A DNA stretch of 64,000 bases from Echinometra lucunter (taxonomy: Eukaryota; Echinodermata; Echinoidea; Camarodonta; Echinometridae): assembly GCA_029962745.1 (NCBI GenBank), contig CM057169.1, positions 18,006,566-18,070,565 of the forward strand, read 5' to 3'. Of the stretch, positions 1-10,706 are shown in pieces (positions within the stretch are counted from its first letter, which is position 1; every line of letters starts with the position of its first letter). The position numbers and the translations under genes are program-made. The notes beneath the pieces are model-generated. The model did no database searches. It was not told where the DNA came from and worked only from the letters and a program-made list of their open reading frames with translations.

Positions 1-504
1 CGGCCAGAAAAAAACTACGAGGTGACGTACACTGCTTTTATCTGCAGCTGTCACCCGTACGGTATAGTGGGATCAATAAACCAAGTCCCCAAAAAAAGTA
101 TTTAAAAAATTGTAACGGATAAGTACCGCTCTCATCGGCTTGTTACGCATACAGTAGCGGAACCCCTTAAACACCCGACAGGACCGGTTTGTCATTATTA
201 TGAATCGTAAGAAGAGTAATACATAATTGGAGGCCAACGACTATTGACTATTATTGTGATGAATTGATCACGTTTATTAAAAACAACTTTTAATAACGAC
301 ATAATACTACAGTAAGACAATTTGTTTTATTGCGTAAAATCCAATCGTTTTATATTTTTTTCTAGTAGTTATACTGGTAGTATAGCAGTGCTGGAATAAT
401 AATATAGGCCCAAGTGACAGTAAAGAAATTTGTTTCATTACGAAATATCCATCATTATGGTGGTCAAACCATTTATAGGAGAAAATACGCATTAGTACTT
501 TTTT
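1..504. other. No recognisable feature
   Basis: AT-rich sequence. I see no exon, RNA gene or repeat family member that I can name. Confidence 0.5.
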
Positions 505-1075
505 TTTCAAGTAAAATCTTTATTCCAGTTTATAGCAATATAAACAAAATGAATGATACATAATATATTTGACAAACAAGGTACACGATACATTATACTT
601 TTTTCAAATAGAGTCTTTATTCAAGTTTTCTCAAAGTATAAACAGTATGAACAAATGTACGAAATGATTGACATATCATAATGTTTGCCAAACAAGGTAC
701 AATGTACACGATACATATTTTTTTCAAATAAAGTCTTTATTCAAGTTTTCTCAGGGTATAAACAGTATAAACAAATGTACAAAGTGATTGACACATAATA
801 TGTTTGACAAACAAGGTACAAGGTATATGATACATTAGTATCCTTTTTTTCAAATAGTTTTTATTCAAGTTTTCTCAAAGTATAAACAGCATAAACAAAT
901 GTACAAAATGATTGACATATAATATGTTCGAAAAACAAGATCCAAGGTACAAGATACATTAGTATACTTTTTTTTTTTCAAATAAATTCTTTATTCAAGC
1001 TTTCTCAAAGTATAAACAGCATAAACAAATGTACAAAATTATTGACACATAATATGACCGACAAAGTAGGTAGAA
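505..1075. repeat. About 122-bp tandem repeat, 4.5-5 copies
   Basis: The unit contains a T-run, a TTTATTCAAG-type stretch, TCTCAAAGTATAAACAG, ACAAATGTACAAA and GACAAACAAGGTAC. Units begin near 505, 597, 718, 844 and 967, and are diverged by small indels. Read on the minus strand, each unit has AATAAA (variably changed) a short way before an A-run. Confidence 0.85.
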
Positions 1076-1403
1076 TACATTGGAAAATGATTCTAGAATA
1101 GATTGTTTCTTTGATTTCATAGTGATTTATTTTCTATTGAAAAGACGGAAATGATATAAAGAGTCCTTCAAACGTCTAGCTGAATATATGGTATTTAGTA
1201 TACAAAATAACGAAATTAAATGAGAAATAATTTCTACCTGGCATGCAAAAAGTGAAATCATCAAAAGGAAATTTCACTTTTGGGGGTATATTTATTTTCA
1301 AAATCATCTAAAAATCGACGGGTTAAGGGGCATTTTCAAGTATAATTGCTCAATAGTCAGCTGCTGAACAAAGAGTACATAAATCAGGATTGGATATACC
1401 AAC

Positions 1404-2100
1404 AGTCTTCATTCTAAATTTCGTAGATTAGAAATTAATCTAAATCGATTGTAATAAGGGACAACTCCAAAATTAGATTAAGATTTTTCATCTCATTTTT
1501 TAGTTTCCCTGATTTAAGCCGAAGAAATTTAGAGTGTTCAAATACTTAGTAGCACCAAGAATAAATATTATGAGTCATTTTAAACTGGAAAATACCTGAA
1601 CTTTGTCGACAAAGAACATTTAAGATTATATAAATCTTATTTCTATTAACAATTCACTGGGAAAGAATATTTTTCCATTCCTTTTGGAACAAGGAAACTA
1701 TAGATTTTGTCAACACAAAATTACAGACTCTCGTTACTTTTCTTATGCTATTATTAATAATAACACTTTCTTTGTAATTAACATTTTTCACTCTAAATTT
1801 CTTAGATATACAACTAAAAATTATATCTAGAAATTATAATCAAAATACGATTGAATTTCTACATAAACTCAGACAACTACTGTCTCGCTTCAGTAAATGA
1901 ATAATATACTATTGTTTATCCACACTCTAAATTTCTTAGATTAGGAATTAGTGTATGTCATTTGTAATTAGGGATAACTCCTAAATCAGATTAAGAAATC
2001 AAAATTAATAAGATTTATTTCCAAATCTATTAGATTAAGATTTCTAATCGAATTTTGGAGCTGTCCCTGAATCAAATCTAAGAAGTGTATAGAGTGCAAT
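1404..2100. repeat. AT-rich inverted-repeat elements (CTCTAAATTTCTTAGATTA ends)
   Basis: The end motif CACTCTAAATTTCTTAGATT occurs at about 1404, 1790 and 1921, and in inverted orientation at about 1511-1536 and 2073-2098. At least two small inverted-repeat units (1404-1536 and 1921-2098) are implied, probably MITE relics. Flanking duplications are not clear. Confidence 0.55.
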
Positions 2101-2540
2101 CCTTTTTGAAGGAATATAGAATGCAACCTTGATACATACATTATTCCATATAATGTGATTACGAATAACATCTTCAGGAGGATTTTCTGTATAATTCATA
2201 CCAAGATATTAAATATTATCTTTTGAAAGTCTATATTCTTTTCCAAAGATATATATTATATTGTACATAGCCAGACCAAAAAATTGTTTTCATCGAGACC
2301 CTTCATAATTATTAACATTATAAAAAAATATATATATTTACAATTGTTGTGATCGTCTTTCATCCATACAATTATTTTAAAAACCTGTAATGGTTGACTT
2401 TAAACATCTCTAAACCGCCTGTAAAACAATCTCGAAAATGAGTCTTTTGGTTAATTATGTTTGCTTTTCCGTCCAATATAAACGATTATAAATAAGGGAT
2501 TCTAGTTCATGTAAAAAGATTTACGATGCTTTAGAAGAAC
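2101..2540. other. No recognisable feature
   Basis: AT-rich sequence. No gene or repeat family recognised. Confidence 0.4.
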
Positions 2541-2559
2541 AGATGATAAAACTATTAAT

Positions 2560-3244
2560 TGGGAGATACCCCCAAGGGTGGGGGGAGGGGGGGGGGAATA
2601 CTCGCCTTATATGGTAAACGGGGGTGTGCCGCTCTAACGGATCGATTTTTGCAAGAAATCCCTAAACATGGGGTAAGGTTATTTGCCGGAAAATCCCTAA
2701 ACATGCCCCCTTCTTTAAACATGGGTAACTTTATTGTTCAGAATGATATTCTCGCCCATATTGTCGCTTGAGTAGAAAACCCGAGATGCAAAATCCCCAA
2801 GAATGGGTACCCTTTTCTGCCAAAATGACCCTCAAAAATTGGTACTGGAATGAATAAAGGCTTCAACGGCGCACCCCGTCCGAACCAAATCTGAGTAACC
2901 CCCCCCCCCCCACCCCCCGATACCACGACATCTTGCATCAAACATCGGAAGTGGACAGTCTGGTCTCTGACTCTGATTCAGGAGGCAGTGCATGGAGGCA
3001 AATTCCGCCCTGGCCTTGAAGGAGGAGGAGGAGGGAGGGGGCGAGGTGCAAGACTTGGTCTTTCATGGCCTTTGTGACTGTGGACTAGACTTCTAAAAAA
3101 AAGAGCGGGGAAAATAGAGGATGATAGAAAGAAGAAAAGTATTCGTTATCATGACAACATATATACTTGCCTTATTATAACTAACTGTATAAAGAAAAGT
3201 AATGAATAATATCAAAAAGAATATTACTACTACTACTTAAGATT
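2560..3244 (+). repeat. Dispersed repeat, first copy of a direct duplication
   Basis: Shares a long run of sequence with 3245-4010 at an offset of about 595 bp: AAATCCCTAAACATG, GTTCAGAATGATATTCTCGC, GAATGGGTACCCTT, CATCGGA-GTGGACAGT, AGACTTGGTCTTTCATGGC. The left 370 bp also recurs inverted at 6640-7000. No convincing ORF; the short ORFs differ between copies. Confidence 0.85.
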
Positions 3245-4010
3245 TTCAAGATCTCTAAACATGGGATATGAGGTTTTTTCCCGGAAAATCCCTAAACATG
3301 CCCCCCCCCCCCAAACTTTTTGAACATGGGTAACCTTATCATGTTTATTGTTCAGAATGATATTCTCGCCCATTGTTGCTAAAGTACACACCCCAGATAC
3401 AAAATCTCTAAGAATGGGTACCCTTCTCTGCCAAAATGACCCTTAAAAATTGATACCATGGTATGAAGGCTTCAGCCGCACCCCCTGCAAATACTAAGAC
3501 ACTTTGCATTAAACCATGGAGCTGCTATGATCAAACATCGGAGCTGGACAGTGTGGTCTCTGACTTTGATCCAGGAGGTGGTACGGAGAAGCAAACTCCG
3601 CCTTGGTCTTGAAGGAGGAGGAGGGAGAGGGTGAGGTGCAGGCGGGGTGGCTCTGACCCTCAGACTTGGTCTTTCATGGCCTTTGAGATTGTGGACTCGA
3701 CTACTGAAAAGAGAAAGCGAGAGAGAGGGAGAAAAAAAAGAAGAGGATAATAATAAGAAGAAGAATATTCGTTATAATGATAACACTTGCCTAATTACAG
3801 TGGAACTCGGTATAAAGAGATCTGATATAACAATATTCCTGATACAGCAAGGTAATATTCTGGTCCCAGCTCTTTATATTGTTTTTAACCCTGATTAACA
3901 AGAATCCTGCTACAACAAGGTAATATTGATGGTCCCAAGGACCTCGTTATACTGAGTTTCCACTGTATAACTGTATGCATCATGAATAATATAGCACTAC
4001 TACTACTACT
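3245..4010 (+). repeat. Dispersed repeat, second copy of the direct duplication
   Basis: Second unit of the roughly 595-bp duplication. It is longer because it carries a 168-bp TIR element (3798-3965) absent from the first copy. Ends in a short (TAC)n. Confidence 0.85.
3798..3965. mobile_element. 168-bp pogo/Tigger-like MITE with TA target duplication
   Basis: Left end CAGTGGAACTCGGTATAAAG and right end (reversed) CAGTGGAAACTCAGTATAAC form imperfect TIRs of about 25 bp. TA is present directly on both sides (3796-3797, 3966-3967). Terminal CAGT-GAA-CTCG-TATAA recalls non-autonomous pogo/Tigger elements. The paralogous copy at about 3180 is uninterrupted, giving an empty site. No coding capacity. 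Confidence 0.8.
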
Positions 4011-4260
4011 ACTACTACTGCTATACTACTCCAATACCAGGGCTGGCGCCAGGATATTTTGATAAGGGCAAGATGACCCATAGTATCTTTGTTTACGTTT
4101 TAAATGGACAAATAGGGATATTTTCACCAAGCCATTTCTTTCCCGTTACTCTTCTTTCTTTTTCCTCCTCTTTTTATCCCTTCTTTTTCTCCTATGTTTG
4201 TATTTTGATCACTTGAAAAACCATATGGAAGCGGTCGCCTCCCCTCCTGTGTCTCCGCAC

Positions 4261-4261
4261 C

Positions 4262-4349
<88 letters not shown>

Positions 4350-4380
4350 AACTACTAGATACTACCACTGATACTACTAC
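4261..4380. repeat. (GAC)n/(TAC)n microsatellite
   Basis: A run of GAC repeats passes directly into a long run of TAC repeats, then degenerate TAC/ACT. Confidence 0.95.
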
Positions 4381-4389
4381 TATGTATTA

Positions 4390-5100
4390 TCATTGTGGTA
4401 GTGCACGCAAACATCAAGTATAGAGAGAATTAGAGCGATGGCACATCCTTGGTCCAATCATTGAAAGGAATTGGTCACCAACACAGGAGATTGTGTCATC
4501 TGTGATCTGATGTAAATAACTCCCCATCCTGAAAGAACAATGCAGAAAATAAGACAATGCTATACTTCATCTGATTGATAATATACTCAAAATTATGCTT
4601 GGACCTCCACAACTCACTTCGAAACAACGGAGTTCTTTTGAATGAAAATGAATGTATAATTCTGGCAAGGAATCTGAATTCAATTTTGTCATTTTGCACA
4701 CAAAACATTATACTCTACGATTTGCAAAAGGGGCACGACTATCTTTATTATTTCAAGAGTGTGCTGAAACGCTTTCGCAAGGGGGTGTTTTTCATGAAAC
4801 TGTTCGTAAAGTTACGCAGGACTTTACGAACGAACGACTTGAATATGAAGTGCCAAATTGGATACCCAAAGTTTTTCCCGACGTTTTGACAAAGTGTGAC
4901 TGCATTTCCCATAATCTTCATTAAATTGTGGCAAAAATATGCTTCCCAATAAAAAAAAAATGTCTGTAAACAATAGTAATGTTAATCTACGTCTGCATAG
5001 GCCTACCGGTATTTCAAGTTTAGAAGATGCGATTTATGATGACTTAGAATCCCACTTGGCTTGCCATACACAAGTCGTTCGTAAGGTCATTTGTATCTTT
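4390..5100. other. Unassigned sequence
   Basis: Contains an open frame of about 90 codons (4652-4924, +) with no family resemblance I can recognise, no splice context and no neighbours. It may be a decayed repeat. Nothing else seen. Confidence 0.3.
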
Positions 5101-5102
5101 AC

Positions 5103-5132
5103 GGGGGGGGGGGGTATATCCCCCCCCCCCCC
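5103..5132. repeat. G12-TATAT-C13 homopolymer palindrome
   Basis: Twelve G, five-base loop TATAT, thirteen C: a perfect G/C inverted repeat. Confidence 0.95.
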
Positions 5133-5221
5133 ATCCCCCGGGATTTTCGCCGATGGCAGCGGCGGAACCAGGAGGAGGGTTGGGACTGGCCCCTATTTCT
5201 AAAACTAAGAACCCTGATAGC

Positions 5222-6030
5222 AGACGGACGTCTTTAAGACGTCATGAAATGGTCATAAACTGGTCCACACATCATATGTCGTATACACGACTAATTTATA
5301 ACAACCTTATGACGTCTTTACATAACCAAAATCTTCTCAAATTTTGTTTGAACATGAGATGACATATAATATTTTACGTCAAATATTTACCACTTTTTAA
5401 CGTCTTTTTCAAAGACCAGAACGAGACGTATTTTTACGTCAATTATTTCCCACTTTATAACAGCTTATTTTCAAGACCATAATATGACGTGTTTACGTCA
5501 GTTCATTTTAACATTCTATTCAATGATTGCACTGTGATTTAATGAACAATGTACTTCCATGTTGAACACCATTCAGTTAATGTCATGGGCAGGGTATTTC
5601 AGAATGCATCAAGAAATTGTAATTTGTAACTGTTTTTTTCAAGTGCTACACTACAGTCCATATATATAGTCATGTCGATACAAGCATCAGTAGTTAGGTC
5701 TTGGATCTAGGATGTTAGGATATAGAACTAGTAGAGGACGATCTATAGGCTAGGCCATTAACAATGAGAAAACGTTATAATGTATATATTCTAAAATATT
5801 TTATAAACCAGCACTGACGTCTATATGACGTGATTTTTACCAGTCTACGAGCTTCCTTTAGGTCGTAAAGACATCATAAAGACGTTTTTTTTTCTGACCA
5901 TTATGATGTAAAATTGACGTAAAAATATGACGTCTTATTTTACGTCGTGTGCTGGTGCAAAGTATCGTCTTAAAGACGTATATACAATACGTAAATAAGA
6001 CGTATGACACGACTTTAAAAAGACATAAAT
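5222..6030. mobile_element. ACGTC-rich inverted-repeat element
   Basis: ACGTCTTTAAGACG occurs near the left end (5228-5241) and its near-inverse near the right end (about 5967-5985). The sequence between is studded with ACGTC/GACGT words on both sides and a plainer centre (about 5500-5800). Many subterminal repeats in both arms suggest a non-autonomous DNA transposon; exact ends and target duplication were not resolved. Confidence 0.5.
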
Positions 6031-6639
6031 ATGATGTTATTCTTACCATTCTCTGCTATCAGGGAAATTTGTCTCATGTCCCTTCAGGGAGAAAAATGTG
6101 CCTTCCCAGCATACAGTGGCGGCACCAGGATTGTTAAAGTGGGGGGGCAAATGGAGGGCAAAAGAAAATGTTGGGGGGGCAGGGGCAGTCAATTTTTTTT
6201 TTTGCGTGTATGGAAAAATCGAGCGTGAAGCCCGAGTTTTAGTCGCTTACGCACCCCTTTCCCCTCCCTCATCTGATTTCTACAAAATGAAGTCCTTTAT
6301 CTGCTCGTGCATTCACATTCTGGCTTTACGATAAAAGAATTAAGACCCCCGCATCAGCTTCGAGAACGGACAGGAAAAATATTCATCTTTAAATCAACCA
6401 CTGACGGTGAAGAATCATCTATACCACACATCGTCGTGGGGGTGGGGGGGGGGGGGGGGACTGATGTCATGTGACAGAAAAGGAGGCAGACATGGTAATT
6501 AAAACGCGTGTGAGGTGAACCCTTTTGGTGAAACATGATAGAAATTCATTAACAAAGAAAGCGATCCATATAGGAATGTATAAAAGAAGGTAGGAGGAAT
6601 GATAACAAGAGCGCTCCTCTGATTTGTGAAATGGAGCAT

Positions 6640-7000
6640 AGGCCTAACCATGGCCCGGGGGGGGGGGGGAGGTAATCAGATTTGCTTCGGATGGAGTGTG
6701 CCGCTGAATTCTCCACACCCGTACCCATTTTAAGGGTAACTTCGGCAGAAATAAGTACCCATAATGAGGGATTTTGCATCTCGGGCGTCGGGGTGTGTAC
6801 TTTAGCGACAATATGGGCGAGAATATCATTCTGAAAAATAAAGTCACTGTTTAAAAACGTGAGGGGCATGTTAGGGATTTTCTGGCACAAAACCATACCC
6901 CACATTAGGGATTGCTTGCAAAAAATCAATTCATTCGAGCGGTACACCCCGGTTACCAAATTAGGCGAGTACCCCCTCCCCCCGCCATGATAACAAGTCA
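6640..7000 (-). repeat. Third, inverted copy of the 2.56-kb dispersed repeat
   Basis: Reverse complement matches 2565-2880: GGTACCCATTCTTG-like, GCGAGAATATCATTCTGA, TAGGGATTTTCTGGC and GGCGAGTA blocks in inverse order. The open frames here are by-products of this repeat. Confidence 0.8.
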
Positions 7001-7420
7001 GTTTATCACGAGTCATCCGAAGGATTTTTTTTCCCCCTCGGATGTTTACATATCCCTCAATACTTATTAATTACTCTGGATAAATATGAAATGTAATGAG
7101 TGAAGCATATCTGAGTTATCAAGGCGCATACAATCTTGCTTTTTTTTTTTTTTTAATTTTGTAGGCCTCCGCATCAAAAGTTAATGTGGACTCTTTGCCA
7201 CGAATGTGTTAAAAAAAACATATCCATATCCAAACAAATATATAATTCACTATTCGTCCTATAACTATCATGTATCAATGATCATTTTCCATTATAGCAT
7301 TCGATTTTCATTAAAGGTTACACCTTGATTTGCTCATTTTTCATAAGATTATATAGTGCCCTTTATGAAAAACATACGCCCTCACAGGTAACATGAACGA
7401 GAATGGAGAAGTAGAAAAAG

Positions 7421-7489
7421 GAAGAAGAAGAAGAAGAAGAAGAAGAAGAAGAAGAAGAAGAAGAAGAAGAAGAAGAAGAAGAAGAAGAC
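7421..7489. repeat. (AAG)n array 1
   Basis: Uninterrupted AAG/GAA repeats, 69 bp. Confidence 0.97.
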
Positions 7490-7562
7490 TTTTTTTGACT
7501 TTTCAAAATGAAACTTTATTTACAATCAAACTATAACATATATACAAATAAAATAATAATAA

Positions 7563-7563
<1 letters not shown>

Positions 7564-7593
<30 letters not shown>

Positions 7594-7744
7594 AAGAAGA
7601 AGAAGAAGAAGAAGAAGAAGAAGAAGAAGAAGAAGAAGAAGAAGAAGAAGAAGAAGAAGAAGAAGAAGAAGAAGAAGAAGAAGAAGAAGAAGAAGAAGAA
7701 GAAGAAGAAGAAGAAGAAGAAGAAGAAGAAGAAGAAGAAGAAGA
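7564..7744. repeat. (AAG)n array 2
   Basis: Uninterrupted AAG repeats, about 181 bp (60 units), 74 bp after array 1. The poly-Arg, poly-Leu and poly-Phe open frames here are artefacts of the repeat. Confidence 0.98.
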
Positions 7745-7887
7745 TTTTCAATGATGGGTTCTGAATACATGTATTTGAATATTCAAATTTTAAGGTAATT
7801 AACATAAATGGAAGTTAGACATCAATAAGAATCCCCTGCCTGAGATAAATTGTATGTCATTTCTTATCAACCAAGCCTAGAATAAAA

Positions 7888-7975
7888 TAATGATAGTAAT
7901 AATAATCTTGTTTACCCAGGGAAGCCTTATATCAGCTTCAGTGCTGTTCTTCCTTAGGGCCCTGCTTCCAGACTG
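7888..7975 (-). mobile_element. SINE 3' fragment
   Basis: Reverse complement matches the 3' half of the SINE at 28624-28858 (CAGGGCCCT-AGGAAGAACAGC, GGCTTCCCTGGGTAAACAA, then an ATT-rich tail). The tRNA-like head is missing, so it is truncated. Confidence 0.8.
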
Positions 7976-7999
7976 TAATTCAATGAATACAGATTTATT

Positions 8000-9210
8000 G
8001 AGTTACAATTATAGATGCCTCTAAGATTTTTCCATCAGTAATGGTGCCAATATGTATTTTGGAATATTCAGTTCGTTTTAAGGCTCTTGGTTAAAAGATG
8101 GCGCCATTCATAAAAGTTGAAAGAAAGACAGAGGAGGAAATGAAAAAAGAATTTAAAAAAAAAATTGTACCCCTATCAAAAGCACACTTTGAGTTCGTGC
8201 TCAAAATGTTCATATTATGATTCCATCATACTCTGGCAGTTACAATACAAATAAATAAGCAATCAAGACAATGTATGAAATTCAATTGTATATCGTGTTC
8301 TCTGAACACCCTGTTTTAATCATTTCGCTCACATGCAATATCACACAAATTCCTTTCTTTACATGCATGAATAATGCAGTATTTGTATTACTATAAAAGT
8401 TGCATTGTTACAAAGTAATCTGATGGCATGGCATATATTTCCTGAAAAAGGAGATGCAGCGAAGGTGTGATGGCATTGTGGTAAATGAGAGGTCTCTCAA
8501 TTAGGTGCAAATGTGGGATGTGCCCTTTTTTCTTTCTGCTGGTAAAAAAAAAGACTCGGTCTCCAATTACTAAGTCCCTATGATAGGATGTAAATCAGTG
8601 CGTATCTTTAAGAATTTGTTTGCTTTCTTAGCAGTCAGACAGAATAAACCATCACCAAATCAACAATCAATCAATGAATATTTATGTAAATAAAACGATA
8701 TGTACTATATATCAGTCCTGAAATGTGTAATAGAGGCATAATACACTGGTGATCTAATCAAGTCACATTGTCAGCTTTCAAAGAATGTTTGTACTTTCAA
8801 GGCTTTTTCACATATGAAGCGGCTAACCTCTGTGGTAAACCCCTGCATTTTTTGGCAGCAAATGGGTGTGGACCAAACATATTTCTTATAAAGTTCACGT
8901 AAAATATGATGTCACAAGTTTGTATGTGCAAGTTTTGGCAAAACTCTCTTTCGCTGAAGCGTTATCATAAGTGCTGCAGAAAAAAAAAAAAAAAAAAGGA
9001 CAGCAGGGGTTTTCCACGGAGGTTTGTCTTTGAATATCTGAATGAGCCTCTATTTGATGTACAAGTATCAATTCAACAAACCATGCACTGCTAAGGATGA
9101 AACCCTGTCACAATTCTTCTTATTCAATGCTGAGAATTGCTTTATAGTTTGCATTTTATAAATTTATACGCATATATTAGAATGAAAGCTAGTATTCGAT
9201 TAGCTCAGTA
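8000..9210. other. No gene seen; short poly(A) at 8981-8997
   Basis: AT-rich sequence between the SINE fragment and the foldback repeat. No exon with recognisable protein similarity. Confidence 0.4.
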
Positions 9211-9218
9211 ATACCCAT

Positions 9219-9466
9219 CGTCGCTGGGGTGACAAGACCTTGTATCTCAATATTTGGTGAAATTTAGTTCTTTTCATAATCTTATAGCTAGGAATGCTTA
9301 AAATGTATTTTTAAACCCTCGCATGCCCATCTGCAAAGATTAGGCCACTATTGATAAACAAAACTTGACCGCCTCCATAGGCTGTGATGCTAAGGAAGCC
9401 ATGTTTTTGGGCTCTCCTGAACATTCAACATTTTTGAGATATGAGGTTTTGTCACCCCAGCAACGC
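9219..9466. mobile_element. Small foldback element, about 32-bp arms
   Basis: Left arm CGTCGCTGGGGTGACAAGAC and right arm (reversed) CGTTGCTGGGGTGACAAAAC continue through TATCTCAA. The arms are separated by about 180 bp. No coding content. Confidence 0.65.
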
Positions 9467-9469
9467 TAT

Positions 9470-10638
9470 ATGTTTGTATATACTAATACACAGAATAATG
9501 ATTAGCTTTGATGACGGACAATCTGACCTTGGGTCGTACATGAATAGCACTGGCACTTTAATCTGGTTCCCATTTACGATCTTTTTGATGTTTGCGTCAT
9601 AACCTAAGTGTGTATTGTTTGCATAATTATGTAGTTAATATTGTAAAGCACTGCTTCTAGTATTGGTATGTACATGTAAATACATGAAATACAATTACAA
9701 CAATCTTCAGTATCAATTTGGAGGCTTTTAACAATCAAGCTCAAATCCTTATTCATAGCACCTGCCCTGCATGCAAATTCACTCCAGTATAGTCATGTTG
9801 CATACCTCCTTTTGTTTTATTATTAATATTTTGTATGTGTTTGTGAATCATTTACTCTCATAAGTAAAGAATTGCATTAATGATTGTATGTGGAAAGAAT
9901 AATAAAAATAAAAATGAAATAAATAAAATGGTAAATAAGTACACTTTTTAATACCATTCTGGTACATGTAAATGTATATGAAACATAAAATTAAAAACTG
10001 CTTCTAAAAATGTCTGCCTCAGCAATATTCACCTCATATTTAAAAAGCTATATTAAAACAGATATAAAATGGAAGATGCACAGAAAATTTCTGAACTGAT
10101 TAATTTACAAAATGAGGTATAGTTGAAGTATTATATCTCTTTAATATTCACTTTGTTCATTTCATTATTTTCATGCCTTTTCATGACTCGGAACACATGC
10201 GACGATGGAAGCAATACCACATATCCCTATCAGATTTCACAAAACATTTAATGGGCTTTGAGGATGAAAGTTGAATTGACTTTGCAAGAAGAGAATGTGC
10301 CAACTAAATCAAGATTGTAGGTTCAAATCCAGCCAAATTTCATTTAAGACAACCTCTAAAAATCAAGGCATTGATTAATTTGTCCAAAAAATACACATGC
10401 TAGATTATTCCCTGCATATTACATCATGCAGCATACTTTCTGCATTGTTCTCAGGGGGAATAATTGCAGTATATTACTGCAGTTCAATAAGTATGCTTTC
10501 TGATCATCTCGTATCAGAAAATCGTCTTGTCATCATATTGCATTTCATTTAAAACCTCTTTGGTAAAAATGGCAGCAGGCCTTCCACTTCTGATGGATTT
10601 GTTCAATATGTGGGGGAAAAATCACAGTTGTGGCTTGT
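9470..10638. other. Probable MIPEP 3' UTR and intergenic sequence
   Basis: No coding similarity. One possible polyadenylation hexamer is AATAAA on the minus strand at 9821-9816. The boundary between UTR and intergenic DNA cannot be set. Confidence 0.35.
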
Positions 10639-10706
10639 TCAGGATTTGGTTTCATCAATCAATGCATCCACTAGTTCTTCAGATGAGAGTTGTTTGCCAA
10701 TCATAT
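10639..10706 (-). CDS. MIPEP: MIPEP coding exon 16 (C-terminus)
   Basis: Acceptor TTTTGTAG, then residues 677-698, ending [13 protein letters not shown] and TGA at 10641-10639. Resembles the C-terminal DDFV-ALV stretch of other MIPEPs but is about 15 residues shorter. The closest hexamer candidate for polyadenylation that I noticed is AATAAA at 9821-9816 on the minus strand, about 820 bp on; the true 3' end is not resolved. Confidence 0.85.

Noticed and set aside
4652..4924. 90-codon open frame as a gene
   Set aside because: No family resemblance, no splice sites in phase and no neighbouring exon; overlapping frames of similar length exist.
7503..7805. Long open frames encoding poly-Arg, poly-Leu or poly-Phe
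   Set aside because: They are translations of the (AAG)n microsatellite in three frames.
10310..10335. GGTTCAAATCC, a possible pol III B box at 10320-10330
   Set aside because: No A box or tRNA-like fold upstream; a single 11-base match is expected by chance.
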